A stretch of 64,000 nt of DNA, taken from contig JAJDVW010000022.1 in NCBI GenBank assembly GCA_022825925.1, forward strand, positions 124,001-188,000. Direction: 5' to 3'. The DNA comes from Pseudomonadales bacterium. Lineage in GTDB: Bacteria > Pseudomonadota > Gammaproteobacteria > Pseudomonadales > Azotimanducaceae. A model generated the notes under the pieces. It was not told where the DNA came from and did no database searches. It saw nothing but the letters and a program-made list of their open reading frames with translations. The position numbers were made by a program, and so were the translations under genes. Shown here in pieces: positions 37,138 to 49,065 of the stretch; positions within the stretch are counted from its first letter, which is position 1; each line of letters begins with the position of its first letter.

Positions 37138-38019
37138 ATGAGATTAGGCGGCCCTTTCGCTGCAGAGGTGTTCGCTGCGGAGACCGACGACCCGGCCGCG
37201 CTGGCCAAAGGGCACCGCGCCAAGGGCTATGGGGCTGCGTTTTGCCCCGACATCTCGCTGAAAGACCCCGGGCACATCCGCGCCGTCGAGACGGCTTTCG
37301 CCGCGGAGGATGTTCTGATTGCGGAGCTTCATGGCCTGATCTCCTTTGAGGAGGCCGGCAATCTGATCGACCCCGATTCGGAAAAGCGTGCGGCATGGCA
37401 CGAACATCTTTGCGAACGCTTTGCGCTGGCCGACGAGGTCGGTGCCCGGTGCTTCCTGGAAATGCCCGGCACCTGTGATCCCGACTCGTTTTACATGCCC
37501 CATCCAAAGAACCTGACCGACGAGTGCCGGGACATGATCGTGGAAAGGGTGCGCGAGGTAATCGACGCGGTGCGGCCCCGGCGAACGAAGTTCGCGCTGG
37601 AGATGATGCCCTTTATCCACCCGAGCGATCCCGACAGCTATGTCGCCTTGCTGAAGGCGGTGGACAGGGAGAGTTTCGGTGTGCATCTCGATCCGGTGAA
37701 TATCCTGAACTCGCCTGATCGCTGCTTCAACAACGGCAAGCTCATCAAGGAATGCTTCGACAAGCTCGGTCGTGGCATCCTCAGCTGCCATGTCAAGGAC
37801 GTGACACTACGGCCCGCCACGTTCCCCCTCGGGATTGAGCAATGCCGGACGGGAACCGGTCTCGTGGACTACCGGACGTACCTGAGCGAGCTGAATCGCC
37901 TGCCGCCCGATACGCCCCTGCTGACCGAGCCCATGACGGGCATGCAGGAACACGACTACGACCTCGCCAGAGACTACATCACCGGTGTTGCGGCCGAGAT
38001 GGGCCTGTCATTCCTGTAA
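37138..38019 (+). CDS. sugar phosphate isomerase/epimerase-like TIM-barrel protein
   Basis: 293 aa, ATG with AAGGAGACAGACG. AP-endonuclease-2/xylose-isomerase-like barrel: AELHGLISFEEAGNL, ALADEVGARCFLEMPGT, KFALEMMPFIHPSDPDSY (metal Glu), VHLDPVNILNS (metal Asp/His), CHVKDVTLRP, and LLTEPMTGM (last metal Glu). All four metal-binding positions are present. Such proteins epimerise or isomerise sugars and inositols. Flanking PhyH and DUF3604 genes give no pathway. Base composition is a little lower in GC than the core genes. Confidence 0.88.
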   Translation: MRLGGPFAAEVFAAETDDPAALAKGHRAKGYGAAFCPDISLKDPGHIRAVETAFAAEDVLIAELHGLISFEEAGNLIDPDSEKRAAWHEHLCERFALADEVGARCFLEMPGTCDPDSFYMPHPKNLTDECRDMIVERVREVIDAVRPRRTKFALEMMPFIHPSDPDSYVALLKAVDRESFGVHLDPVNILNSPDRCFNNGKLIKECFDKLGRGILSCHVKDVTLRPATFPLGIEQCRTGTGLVDYRTYLSELNRLPPDTPLLTEPMTGMQEHDYDLARDYITGVAAEMGLSFL

Positions 38020-38203
38020 ACGGCCGCTGCTCGTCAATGGGTGTCGCTGTCGATATCGACTCCCTCACGACAGGCAGGGCCGCAGGAGCCTTCAGCCGGG
38101 GAAGCTCCCTCGGCCGTTGATGCGTAAGGAAGTGTCGGCGTTGCTCCCTTCGGCGGATGCGTACTTCCTTGCAAGCTCGATCCGGTTCGACTGGGGAGGA
38201 CAC

Positions 38204-40126
38204 GTGAGAACGTTCGTTCGAAGATACGGCTGGGTCGCCGCAACGGCGCTGCTGGCCGCGGGATGCGAGCAGGCAGCGGAACGACCCGGGCTGGCGGGCG
38301 TCGAAGCGAAGGCTCCAGAGCACCGAGCGGCTCCGGCCAGTGCGGCCGGCGCGAGCGCGCCGCGCCACGCCTACTTCGGCGATCTGCACATTCACACGCA
38401 GAACTCGATCGACTCCTACAACTTCGGTGTCCGAGCCACCCCCGACGACGCGTACCGCTTCGCCAAAGGAGAGGCCCTCGCCCACCCGCTCGGCTACTCG
38501 ATCCGGCTTCAGGGCGGGCCGCTCGACTTTCTGGCGGTCACCGACCACGGGGAGTATCTTGGCGTCGCCGCTGCGCTGGCGGACCCCGAACATCCCCAGG
38601 CCAGCCACCCCGTGGCGGTGAAGCTGCGGAGCAGCGACCCGCAGGAGCGCTGGGAAGCTGGCCTCGCACTCGACGGGTGGGTGCGAGGCAAACCCGTCTC
38701 CGGCCTCGACCCCTCACCGATCGTTCGCTCGATCTGGCAGGAAACGGTCGCGGCGGCAGAGCGCCACGACGATCCGGGACGCTTCACCACCTTCGTGGCC
38801 TACGAATTCTCCTCCACGCCGGGCGGTGTGAACCTGCACCGCAACGTGATCTTTTCCGGCAACGACGTGCCCGCGCTGCCGTTCAGCGCTGTCGACTCGG
38901 TCAACCCCGAAGACCTCTGGACGTGGCTCGACGAGCAACGCGCCAACGGGATCGAAGCGCTCGCGATCCCGCACAACTCGAACTGGAGCCAGGGCAGGAT
39001 GTTCGATCGCACCGACTGGGCTGGCGAGCCGATCGATGCGGCCTATGCGGAGCAACGACGGCGCAATGAGCCGCTGGTGGAGATCACACAGGGCAAGGGG
39101 ACCTCGGAGACGCATCCGGCGCTGTCGCCGAACGACGAGTGGGCCGATTTCGAGCTCTGGAGGAAGAACTCGATGACGTACGGCGAAGACGGATCGATAG
39201 TGTTCGCCGAAGGTGCGACCACCGGGGCCTACGCCCGAGACGCGCTGCGGGCCGGTCTCGAGCTAGAGCGCGAGATCGCGGCGAACCCCTACCGCTTCGG
39301 CTTCATCGGTGCGAGCGACGGCCACAATGCGGCCGGATCGGTGGAGGAGGACCAGCACTTCGGCCATGCGGGCAAGATGGACGGCACTCCCGCGGCTCGC
39401 GGCAGTCTGCCCGACGGGCGACAAGGGCTGGGGCAGATGCAGTTCGAACTCGAAATGATCGAGTGGGGCGCCTCGGGGCTGACCGGTGTGTGGGCCGAGG
39501 AGAACACGCGCGAGTCGATCTACGCGGCCTTCCGCCGCAAGGAGGCGTTTGCCACGTCGGGCCCGCGCATACGCGTGCGGTTCTTCGCCGGCTTCGACTA
39601 TCCCGACGATCTCCCGAACCAGCACCACGCGGCCGAACGGGCGTACGCCGGCGGCGTGCCGATGGGTGGCGAACTCGCGGCGCAGCCCGGCAACGCGCCG
39701 CGCTTCTTCGTCCAGGCCGCCCGCGCCCCGCGGGAAGCCTGGCTACAGCGAGCGCAGGTCGTCAAGAGCTGGATCGACGGAAGCGGCGAGACCCACGAGC
39801 GCGTCTTCGACGTCGCCTGCTCCGACGGCCTCACGCCCGACCCGAAGACGCATCGATGCCCGGACAACGGCGCCAGCGTCGACCTCGACGACTGCTCGAT
39901 CTCGCTCGACAAGGGAGACGTCGAGCTCGTGACCTTGTGGAGCGACCCGACGTTCGATCCGACCGAGCGGGCTCTCTACTACGCCCGGGTGCTGCAGAAC
40001 CCGACCTGTCGCTGGTCGACCTGGGAAGCGATCCGCGCCGGCGTCGAGCCGACGTCAAAGGTGCCCGCGACGATCCAGGAGCGAGCCTGGAGCTCGCCGA
40101 TCTGGATCGCCCCCGCAGTGCGATGA
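38204..40126 (+). CDS. DUF3604 family lipoprotein
   Basis: 640 aa from the GTG at 38204, chosen because GGGGAGGA lies five bases upstream and the frame opens with RRYGWVAATALLAAGC, a lipoprotein signal with lipobox LAAGC; the longer track ORF overlaps the previous gene. PHP-like features: YFGDLHIHTQNSIDSYNFG (metal HxH), FLAVTDHGEYLG, VAYEFSSTPGGVNLHRNVIFSG, IPHNSNWSQGRMF, GFIGASDGHNAAG. DUF3604 proteins are metal-dependent PHP-fold hydrolases of unknown substrate, common in marine proteobacteria. Likely anchored in the outer membrane or periplasm. Confidence 0.92.
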   Translation: MRTFVRRYGWVAATALLAAGCEQAAERPGLAGVEAKAPEHRAAPASAAGASAPRHAYFGDLHIHTQNSIDSYNFGVRATPDDAYRFAKGEALAHPLGYSIRLQGGPLDFLAVTDHGEYLGVAAALADPEHPQASHPVAVKLRSSDPQERWEAGLALDGWVRGKPVSGLDPSPIVRSIWQETVAAAERHDDPGRFTTFVAYEFSSTPGGVNLHRNVIFSGNDVPALPFSAVDSVNPEDLWTWLDEQRANGIEALAIPHNSNWSQGRMFDRTDWAGEPIDAAYAEQRRRNEPLVEITQGKGTSETHPALSPNDEWADFELWRKNSMTYGEDGSIVFAEGATTGAYARDALRAGLELEREIAANPYRFGFIGASDGHNAAGSVEEDQHFGHAGKMDGTPAARGSLPDGRQGLGQMQFELEMIEWGASGLTGVWAEENTRESIYAAFRRKEAFATSGPRIRVRFFAGFDYPDDLPNQHHAAERAYAGGVPMGGELAAQPGNAPRFFVQAARAPREAWLQRAQVVKSWIDGSGETHERVFDVACSDGLTPDPKTHRCPDNGASVDLDDCSISLDKGDVELVTLWSDPTFDPTERALYYARVLQNPTCRWSTWEAIRAGVEPTSKVPATIQERAWSSPIWIAPAVR

Positions 40127-40170
40127 GGACCCACCGCGACACCCTGTTCCTTCCCCGCTCGGCCCGGCTC

Positions 40171-40319
40171 ACTGTTGCGCCATGAGCAGCGTCTTCGCCA
40201 CCTTCTCGGGGTCGGGGGCGATGCCCGTCGAGCTTTCGGATCCAAAGAACAGGTCGGCACCGACCAGGCCACGGATCCCCTCGGGCGCAGCGGCCAGATA
40301 CGCCTCGTCGCGCAACATT
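40171..40319 (-). pseudogene. C-terminal fragment of a second PhyH gene, inverted near-copy of 36835-36981
   Basis: Minus strand reads LRDEAYLAAAPEGIRGLVGA then DLFFGSESSTGIAPDPEKVA and a TGA at 40171. The PhyH at 36076 ends almost identically (LLRDEAYMAAASEAIRGLVG...). By hand alignment there are about 18 mismatches over ~147 nt, and the similarity continues ~20 nt past the stop (GAGCCGGGC-GAGCGGG). The fragment begins exactly where the TonB-receptor gene ends, so it is a breakpoint relic. Confidence 0.85.
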
Positions 40320-42511
40320 CAATCGAATGTGTATTCCAACGTCACACCTACCGAACGCCGATCCCAGCGGTACAACAAACTGCCGGCAGAAATCGCAGCA
40401 GGACCTTCATCGTCGGTGAGGTTCCTGCCCCAAAGCGTTGCCCGCCAGTTCTGGTTGGCGAGTGCAAGGCGCAGGCTCAAATCAGAAACGACGGGGGAGG
40501 TCAGCGGTGTGCTGAAGTCTGACTGGCCGTCACGGCGAAAATAGGATGCGCTGGCGTACGCAGTCCAGTCGCCCATCACCGGCCACTCATAGTCGACACC
40601 GATGCGAAAATCCCATTCCGGCACGTTCGGCAATTGATTGCCATCCTCGAGACCCTGCAGCAACGCATCGGCAGCGGCGTCGATCGCCTCGACCTTGGTG
40701 CTGCTTGCCGAACCGATCATGGACAGCGATAAACCCTCAACGGGCGTATTCCATTGCAGCAACAGCTCGGCGCCGGTGGCTTTGACTTCTTCGATGCCGA
40801 TTCGCACGACGCTACCGGCGAGCGTACCGCTAAACTGATAGTCCTCGTAGTCGGCCAGATACAGGCTGGGTTCCATGAGCAGACTGTCATCGAGAAGACT
40901 GAAGCGGCCACCCACCTCATAACTCCAAACGGTAGATTCGGGCACCGTCACGTCCAAGGCTATGCCGAGCGCATCCACGGCCGCTACAACGCCCGGTGCG
41001 TTGAACGTGCCGCTGCGGAATCCGCGGCCGATATTCAGGAAGAACATGGTCTCATCGGACGGCGTGATGCGCAGATTGAATCTGGGACTGACCAGACTGA
41101 ATCGCTCATCGACATCGACGTTTTGTAGTGGAATCACGAAGCCACCCACCGCGAACGTCGAGATGATATCCTTGTCGCGGTCGTCACGGAAATAGCGCAA
41201 ACCGATCAGCGGTGTGATCAAGCCGTCCATGAACGAACGCGAGACCTCACCGAACCAGGCCATCTGCGTACTCTCGGTTACGATTTCATCCGTTGCCGTG
41301 CCGGCAAAGGCCGGTGGCTCCAGATAGTCGAGCACGCTAGAGTTTGGATGCTCGCCTCGGGTGTAACTGACGCCGGTGATCCAGTCCCACTCTCCGTCGC
41401 CATTGGAAGTCAGGCGCAGTTCCTGATTAAACGTCTTGACGTCGTCACGATCGGCGATGTAGCTAACGAGAAAGTTGCCCAAGTTGGGATCAAAGAAGGA
41501 AAAGCCACTACTATGCAAGTACTCATAGGTCATATAGCTGCTGCTGCTGGTCAGCGTGGCGAAGTGGGCGTCCCACTCGATATTGAGGCCGTACAGGTCC
41601 AGTTCGGTATCCGTGCCGGACTCGATGCCGCCTGAGGCCCCCAGCAGTGGCGGATCGACGCTCGCATAGGTGCCGCGGAATGCACCTTCGTCAAGATCAC
41701 GGCGCTGAATGAGCCCGGTGACGCTCAGTTCATCGGATGGCTGCCACAGCAGCTTAAGGCGCGCGTACCAGCGATCGTCTTCGTCCAAATCACTGCCCGG
41801 TAAATCAATGCCCTCGGCCAGGCCTGGATCGCGCGAGGCACCGGCGGTCAGGCTCGCCGCCAAAGTACCTTCAATCAACGGCACACTGATGCTGGCATCG
41901 TAAATTTGGCCGTCGCCGCCCTTGTGCATGCGCGAAGCGCCGGCGCGCGCGCGTGCGCGAAACTGTTCAAGGTCGGGCTGGGCAGTGGTGATCAATATTG
42001 TGCCGCCCTGGGCGCCTTGGCCGTATAGGGTGCCCTGGGGCCCGCGCAGGACCTGAATGGATTCCAGGTCGAAGACCTCGGTGTCTGGGCCAAACGGTAA
42101 ATCGACGATGTAGTGCGGCATGCCATCGATATAGAAGCCAACGGCGCTGTCATTGGTCCTGACGGCACCGGTACCCCGGACGTTATAGCGGCGAGTGGAC
42201 GCGACGCCGGTCGGCAGCGATACGCCGGGAATCAGCTGCACGATCTGAGCCAGATTCTGCACGCCGGAGCCTTCCAGCTCCTCGCCCGACAGATACTGAA
42301 TGGACTGCGCGACATCCATGAGGCCTTCTTCACGCTTGCTGGCAGTGACGACGATCTCTTCAACTATCCCAGGCTGTATTTGTCCGTCCTCGGCATAGGC
42401 GACACCCGTGCCGAACAATGCCAGGCCAATCGCCACTCCGGCCACACGGGTACACCAGGCCTGGATCCAATACAAAGTCGAGCAAGAGACGGATGACTTG
42501 CGTAGTTTCAT
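40319..42511 (-). CDS. TonB-dependent outer-membrane receptor
   Basis: 730 aa from ATG 42511 (GGGGAGAACACAAG upstream). Signal peptide with VAGVAIGLALFGTGVAYA, TonB box VEEIVVTASKR, plug domain (LAQIVQLIPGVSL, VRGTGAVRTNDSAVGFYIDG, VLRGPQGTLYGQGAQGG), then a 22-strand barrel ending RRSVGVTLEYTFD. The plug is the FecA/FhuA-like short-box type common in sphingomonad and marine receptors. The ligand is unknown. GC is markedly lower than in neighbours (26 of 60 bases at 41461-41520), pointing to acquisition from another lineage. Confidence 0.95.
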   Translation of the reverse strand: MKLRKSSVSCSTLYWIQAWCTRVAGVAIGLALFGTGVAYAEDGQIQPGIVEEIVVTASKREEGLMDVAQSIQYLSGEELEGSGVQNLAQIVQLIPGVSLPTGVASTRRYNVRGTGAVRTNDSAVGFYIDGMPHYIVDLPFGPDTEVFDLESIQVLRGPQGTLYGQGAQGGTILITTAQPDLEQFRARARAGASRMHKGGDGQIYDASISVPLIEGTLAASLTAGASRDPGLAEGIDLPGSDLDEDDRWYARLKLLWQPSDELSVTGLIQRRDLDEGAFRGTYASVDPPLLGASGGIESGTDTELDLYGLNIEWDAHFATLTSSSSYMTYEYLHSSGFSFFDPNLGNFLVSYIADRDDVKTFNQELRLTSNGDGEWDWITGVSYTRGEHPNSSVLDYLEPPAFAGTATDEIVTESTQMAWFGEVSRSFMDGLITPLIGLRYFRDDRDKDIISTFAVGGFVIPLQNVDVDERFSLVSPRFNLRITPSDETMFFLNIGRGFRSGTFNAPGVVAAVDALGIALDVTVPESTVWSYEVGGRFSLLDDSLLMEPSLYLADYEDYQFSGTLAGSVVRIGIEEVKATGAELLLQWNTPVEGLSLSMIGSASSTKVEAIDAAADALLQGLEDGNQLPNVPEWDFRIGVDYEWPVMGDWTAYASASYFRRDGQSDFSTPLTSPVVSDLSLRLALANQNWRATLWGRNLTDDEGPAAISAGSLLYRWDRRSVGVTLEYTFD

Positions 42512-42684
42512 CTTGTGTTCTCCCCAATTCCAACGTACTGCAAAAGTTGCAGCTTTCGATGCATCGTGACGGCGGGCACCGGCGGTAGCGCCCCGTCGAT
42601 GGGCGCGCCGGCGACGTTCTCTTCGACATGGCCGTGGGCCTGGCACCACCTGAGCGGCGGCGTCCGTCGACCGTCACACGCGGT

Positions 42685-42713
42685 ATTGTGCGCTACATCC
42701 AAATTCTTGTCTA
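42685..42713 (-). promoter_or_regulatory. candidate sigma-70 promoter of the TonB-receptor gene
   Basis: On the minus strand TAGACA (42713-42708) and CACAAT (42690-42685) are separated by 17 nt in an AT-rich stretch about 170 nt before the receptor ATG. The -35 matches four of six and the -10 four of six consensus bases. The long 5' leader leaves room for regulation, but no Fur-like box is seen. Confidence 0.3.
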
Positions 42714-42801
42714 GATACGGTGTCTCGCTATCAAATGGACAAAAAACAAGTACTTATAGGTATTTTTCGGGTCATGATGAGAAGGCATGGAACGTGGGGA
42801 A

Positions 42802-42888
42802 TGGTGCCTGGGGAGAGACTCGAACTCTCACAGGGTCGCCCCTACCAGATTTTGAGTCTGGCGCGTCTACCAATTTCGCCACCCAGGC
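42802..42888 (-). tRNA. tRNA-Leu (anticodon CAA)
   Basis: Minus strand begins GCCTGGGTGGCGAAATTGGT and ends with an encoded CCA. The acceptor stem GCCTGGG pairs with CCCAGGC; the anticodon stem CCAGA/TCTGG encloses the loop CTCAAAA, giving anticodon CAA (UUG codons). A long variable arm and GTTCGAGTC T-loop fit a class II leucine tRNA. Its 3' end faces the low-GC TonB-receptor gene, a common position for integrated DNA. Confidence 0.95.
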
Positions 42889-43042
42889 AGGCGGCGGCAT
42901 CCGGGATGCCGTGCGGGCGCACGCCCGCTCCGGATATTGTATCCGCGTTCGCGCCCGGACGAACTCGGGACGGCGGGGCGCCGCCGGTTCGGCGCATGCC
43001 TGTATAGTTGCGTCACGCGTCCCCCGTTGGTCGGTCAAGCCA

Positions 43043-45517
<2,475 letters not shown>

Positions 45518-45538
45518 CGGCCACGGCCCGAACGCCTG

Positions 45539-47443
45539 ATGGCTGAGCGCGGGATCCTCGGCGAGAACCTGTTCGGCACCCGCGAGTCGACGCGCGGACC
45601 GATCAACCGCTACCCCCTCTGGCGCTACCTGCTCATCCTGCTGGTCGTCGCGCTCGGCTTCCTGTACGCCGCGCCGAACCTGTTCCCGCCGGACTACGCG
45701 CTGCAGATCTCGCCGGACGGCAGCGACCGCCCCGTGGACGAGGTGTTCCTGGGGGACGCCGTCGCGGCCCTTGAGGTTGCGGGCGTCGATGTCGTCGGCA
45801 GCGAACTCATGCCCCGCGGGGCGCTCATCCGGGTCGGGTCCAACGAGGACCAGTTGCGCGGCCGGGCGGTGCTCGATGCGGCGCTGAACCCCACGGGAGA
45901 GGTGCGGGCGTTCGTCATCGCCCTCAACCTCGCCTCCACCACGCCCGCCTGGCTCGAGTCCATCGGCGGCAAGCCCATGGCGAAGGGTCTGGACCTGTCG
46001 GGCGGCATCCACTTCGTCCTCGAGGTGGACATCGACAGCGCGATCGGGAAGCGCCTGGACGACGAGGCGGAAAACGTGCGGGTGCGTCTGCGCGAGGAGC
46101 GCATCCGCTACGTGCGCACCGGGGACATGGTCGCCGGCAACGCGATCCGCCTGGCGTTCGCGGACGCGCCGCAGCGCGACCGGGCGCTGGCGGTGCTCGC
46201 GGAAGACTATCCGCAGCCCAACTACACGATCGGCCCCGGGGAAGTCGCGGGCCGCCCGGGGCTCGCCATCGAGATCGACCAGGCGCAGATCGACGAGATC
46301 GAGGACTACGCCATCAACCAGAACATGGTGAGCCTGCGCAACCGCGTGGACGAGATCGGCGTGTCGGAACCCCTGGTGCAGCGGCTCGGCAGCAACCGCA
46401 TCGTCGTGGACCTGCCGGGCGTGCAGGACGCCTCCGCCGCGAAGCGCATCCTCGACAAGTTCGCCAATCTCGAGTTCCACCTGCTCGCGATGCCCGACGA
46501 CCGGCCGTCGGAGATCGAGGAGATGGTCTACGAGGGCCGGGTGCGGCGGCTGCAGAAGACGATCATCGTGACCGGGGACCGGGTGACGAATGCCCAACAG
46601 GGATACGACCCGCAGACCTCGCTGCCACAGGTGAACATCACCCTCGACAGCATCGGGGGCGAACGGATGCACGACTTCACGGCGCCCAACGTGGGGCACT
46701 CGATGGCGATCGTGTTCATCGAACAGCAGCAGGTGAAGCAGGCGGACGGTTCGGTGGACCTGCGGGACACCCGGCGCCTGATCAGCGTCGCCACCATCCA
46801 GGCGGCGCTCGGCTACAGTTTCCGGATCACGGGGCTTTCCGCCCGCGAGGCCCAGGAGCTGGCGCTGCTCCTGCGCGCGGGCGCGCTGGCGGCGCCGATG
46901 CGCATCGTCGAGGAGCGGACCGTGGGGGCCTCCCTCGGCGAGGAGAACATCGAACGGGGCATGTACGCGGTGGGCGCCGGCTTCCTCCTGGTGCTGATCT
47001 TCATGCCCATCTACTACAAGGTGTTCGGGCTGATCGCGGATGCGGCCCTGACGCTCAACCTCATCATCCTCGTGGCCGTGATGTCGATCCTCGGCGCGAC
47101 GCTGACGTTGCCGGGCATCGCGGGGATCGTGCTCACGGTGGGCATGGCCGTCGACGCCAACGTGCTGATCTTCTCCCGCATCCGGGAGGAGCAGGCGCGC
47201 TCGCCGCCGCAGCGCGCCATCCAGGCGGGGTACGACCGCGCCTTCCTGACGATTCTCGACGCCAACGTGACGACGCTGTTCGTGGCGCTGATCCTGCTGT
47301 CGATCGGCAGCGGGCCGGTGGCCGGCTTCGCCGTGACGCTGGCCATCGGCATCGTGACGTCGATGTTCACGGCGATCATGGGATCGCGGGCGGTCGTCAA
47401 CCTCATCTACGGCGGCCGCCGGGTCGAGGCCCTGGCGATCTGA
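45539..47443 (+). CDS. secD: protein translocase subunit SecD
   Basis: 634 aa. First membrane helix in LLILLVVALGFLYAAPNLFP, a large periplasmic part with LDLSGGIHFVLEVD, RVDEIGVSEPLVQRLGSNRIVVDLPGV, then the conserved five-helix membrane domain from EERTVGASLGEENIERG through VGMAVDANVLIFSRIREE. With SecF it uses the proton gradient to pull exported chains. It lies 21 nt after yajC and 16 nt before secF, one transcript. Confidence 0.97.
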   Translation: MAERGILGENLFGTRESTRGPINRYPLWRYLLILLVVALGFLYAAPNLFPPDYALQISPDGSDRPVDEVFLGDAVAALEVAGVDVVGSELMPRGALIRVGSNEDQLRGRAVLDAALNPTGEVRAFVIALNLASTTPAWLESIGGKPMAKGLDLSGGIHFVLEVDIDSAIGKRLDDEAENVRVRLREERIRYVRTGDMVAGNAIRLAFADAPQRDRALAVLAEDYPQPNYTIGPGEVAGRPGLAIEIDQAQIDEIEDYAINQNMVSLRNRVDEIGVSEPLVQRLGSNRIVVDLPGVQDASAAKRILDKFANLEFHLLAMPDDRPSEIEEMVYEGRVRRLQKTIIVTGDRVTNAQQGYDPQTSLPQVNITLDSIGGERMHDFTAPNVGHSMAIVFIEQQQVKQADGSVDLRDTRRLISVATIQAALGYSFRITGLSAREAQELALLLRAGALAAPMRIVEERTVGASLGEENIERGMYAVGAGFLLVLIFMPIYYKVFGLIADAALTLNLIILVAVMSILGATLTLPGIAGIVLTVGMAVDANVLIFSRIREEQARSPPQRAIQAGYDRAFLTILDANVTTLFVALILLSIGSGPVAGFAVTLAIGIVTSMFTAIMGSRAVVNLIYGGRRVEALAI

Positions 47444-47459
47444 GGCGGGAACAGGGGAC

Positions 47460-48374
47460 ATGAAGACTCCGAACTTCGATTTCATGGGTGCGCGGACGAT
47501 CGCGACCGCCGTCTCTGCCGTGCTGATCGCCGTGTCGATCGGCACCATCGCCTTCGCCGGCCTGAACCAGGGGCTCGACTTCACGGGCGGGGCGCTCGTC
47601 GAGGTCGGCTTCGACGGCGCGGCGGACCTGCCGGCCGTCCGCGAGCACCTCGACGCGAGCGGCTTCGGGAACGCCGTGGTGCAGAACTTCGGGGCGGAGA
47701 CGGAGGTGCTCATCCGCGTGCCGCCGGTCGCGGACACGGACCAGTCCACCATCGGCGACGAGATCCTCGAGGCCCTCCGGAGCGCCTGGCCGGGGGTGGC
47801 GCCCCGGCGTTCGGAAGTGGTCGGGCCGACGGTCGGCGAGGAGCTGACCGAGCAGGGCGGCATCGCCATGCTGGTGGCGCTCTTCGTCGTGATGGTCTAC
47901 ATCATGTTCCGGTTCACGGGGAAGTTCGCGATCGGGGCGGTGACGGCCCTGGTGCACGACGTCATAGTCACGCTTGGCGCGTTCGCGGTGTTCCGGTGGA
48001 CCTTCAACCTGGCGGAGCTCGCGGCCGTGCTGGCCGTGATCGGGTACTCGCTGAACGACACGATCGTCGTGTCGGACCGTATCCGGGAGAACTTCCGGAT
48101 CGTGCGGCGCGGCAAACCGATCGAGATCATCAACCGGTCGCTCAACGAGATGCTCGGACGCACGCTGGTCACTTCGTTGACCACGCTGCTGGTGCTGATC
48201 GCGCTCCTGGCGGCCGGCGGCGAGCAGATCCGCGGCTTCGCGACGGCGTTGACCATCGGCGTCGTGGTCGGGACCTACTCCTCCATCTACGTCGCGGCAA
48301 ACATGCTCCTCGCCCTCGGCGTGACGAAGGAGGACCTGATGCTGCCGGAGAAGGAAGCGGCGGACACGTCCTGA
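47460..48374 (+). CDS. secF: protein translocase subunit SecF
   Basis: 304 aa. FDFMGARTIATAVSAVLIAVS first helix, the GLDFTGGALVEVGF signature, periplasmic domain to ~125, then the membrane domain with LVHDVIVTLGAFAVF, VIGYSLNDTIVVSDRIREN and RTLVTSLTTLLVLIAL. Complete. Ends convergent with a VapBC pair 18 nt downstream. Confidence 0.97.
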   Translation: MKTPNFDFMGARTIATAVSAVLIAVSIGTIAFAGLNQGLDFTGGALVEVGFDGAADLPAVREHLDASGFGNAVVQNFGAETEVLIRVPPVADTDQSTIGDEILEALRSAWPGVAPRRSEVVGPTVGEELTEQGGIAMLVALFVVMVYIMFRFTGKFAIGAVTALVHDVIVTLGAFAVFRWTFNLAELAAVLAVIGYSLNDTIVVSDRIRENFRIVRRGKPIEIINRSLNEMLGRTLVTSLTTLLVLIALLAAGGEQIRGFATALTIGVVVGTYSSIYVAANMLLALGVTKEDLMLPEKEAADTS

Positions 48375-48392
48375 CCGGGCCGGCGCTCCGGC

Positions 48393-48803
48393 TCACAGGC
48401 ACAGCGTGACGCCGGCGGCGCGGCCGGCCTCCGCGAGCTTCCGATCGAGGGTCGCCAGCGGCAGGCCGCGCCGTGTTGCGAGTTCGAGATACGTGGCGTC
48501 GTAGACGGTCAGCGCGTAACGGTTGGCCATCGGCAGCACCCGCTCCAGTACGGCCGACAGGTCGACGGGATCGATCTCGATGGGCAGCGCCTCGAGTTGC
48601 CGGCGGAGCTTCGGCCACGCTTCGACCGCAACGCGTCCGCGCCTCGTTGCGGCCAGCAGGGCGTTTGCCAACTCGGCCGGCCAGAGGGCCGGGGCCACGG
48701 CGGGCGCTTCCGTCAGCGAGTCCCGGAGGGCGTCCGCGCCAGCGTGTGCTTCGTCCGCGAACAGCCAGGCCATGGACACCGAGCAGTCCAGCACGAAGGC
48801 CAT
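48393..48803 (-). CDS. vapC: PIN-domain toxin VapC
   Basis: 136 aa, normal VapC length. Acidic positions: FVLDCSVSMAWLF, LWPAELANALL, TVYDATYLELA, LATLDRKLAEA. An RNase toxin neutralised by the upstream antitoxin; the stop/start overlap (TGATG) couples translation. Inserted between the core genes secF and suhB. Confidence 0.93.
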   Translation of the reverse strand: MAFVLDCSVSMAWLFADEAHAGADALRDSLTEAPAVAPALWPAELANALLAATRRGRVAVEAWPKLRRQLEALPIEIDPVDLSAVLERVLPMANRYALTVYDATYLELATRRGLPLATLDRKLAEAGRAAGVTLCL

Positions 48804-49045
48804 CAGTACCTGCGGCCCTCCTCGATCAGGTCGCGGACGGAGAGGTCCCCCAGAGTGTGGCGCCGCTGGAAGGCCCTCAGACCCTCGATGGCTGCCAGCA
48901 CCGTTTCCGAATCCGCCTTGCGCACGGGGATGAGTTCCGCCACCGGATGGCCGTGCTTCGTGATCACGAAGCTGGCCCCGTTGCGGACCTGCTCCAGTAA
49001 CTTGGGCAGGTGGGTCTTGGCCTCGAAGGCGCCTACCTGATTCAT
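48803..49045 (-). CDS. vapB: Phd/YefM-type antitoxin
   Basis: 80 aa: VGAFEAKTHLPKLLEQVRNG and FVITKHGHPVAELIP are the DNA-binding Phd/YefM fold; the tail (RHTLGDLSVRDLIEEGRRY) is the toxin-binding arm. Paired with the PIN toxin that follows. A 12-bp palindrome just upstream is the likely operator. Confidence 0.93.
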   Translation of the reverse strand: MNQVGAFEAKTHLPKLLEQVRNGASFVITKHGHPVAELIPVRKADSETVLAAIEGLRAFQRRHTLGDLSVRDLIEEGRRY

Positions 49046-49065
49046 GGGAGAGTTCAGACCAGATT

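Noticed and set aside
40175-40544. Plus-strand ORFs of 115-120 aa at the DUF3604/TonB junction
   Set aside because: They are antisense of the PhyH fragment and the receptor C-terminus.
42802-42888. Integrase/attachment site proof at tRNA-Leu
   Set aside because: No integrase and no duplicated tRNA 3' end could be found; kept only as a possible island edge.
42515-43042. N-terminal extension of the queA ORF through the tRNA region
   Set aside because: It reads through antisense tRNA-Leu; the family start is ATG 43043.
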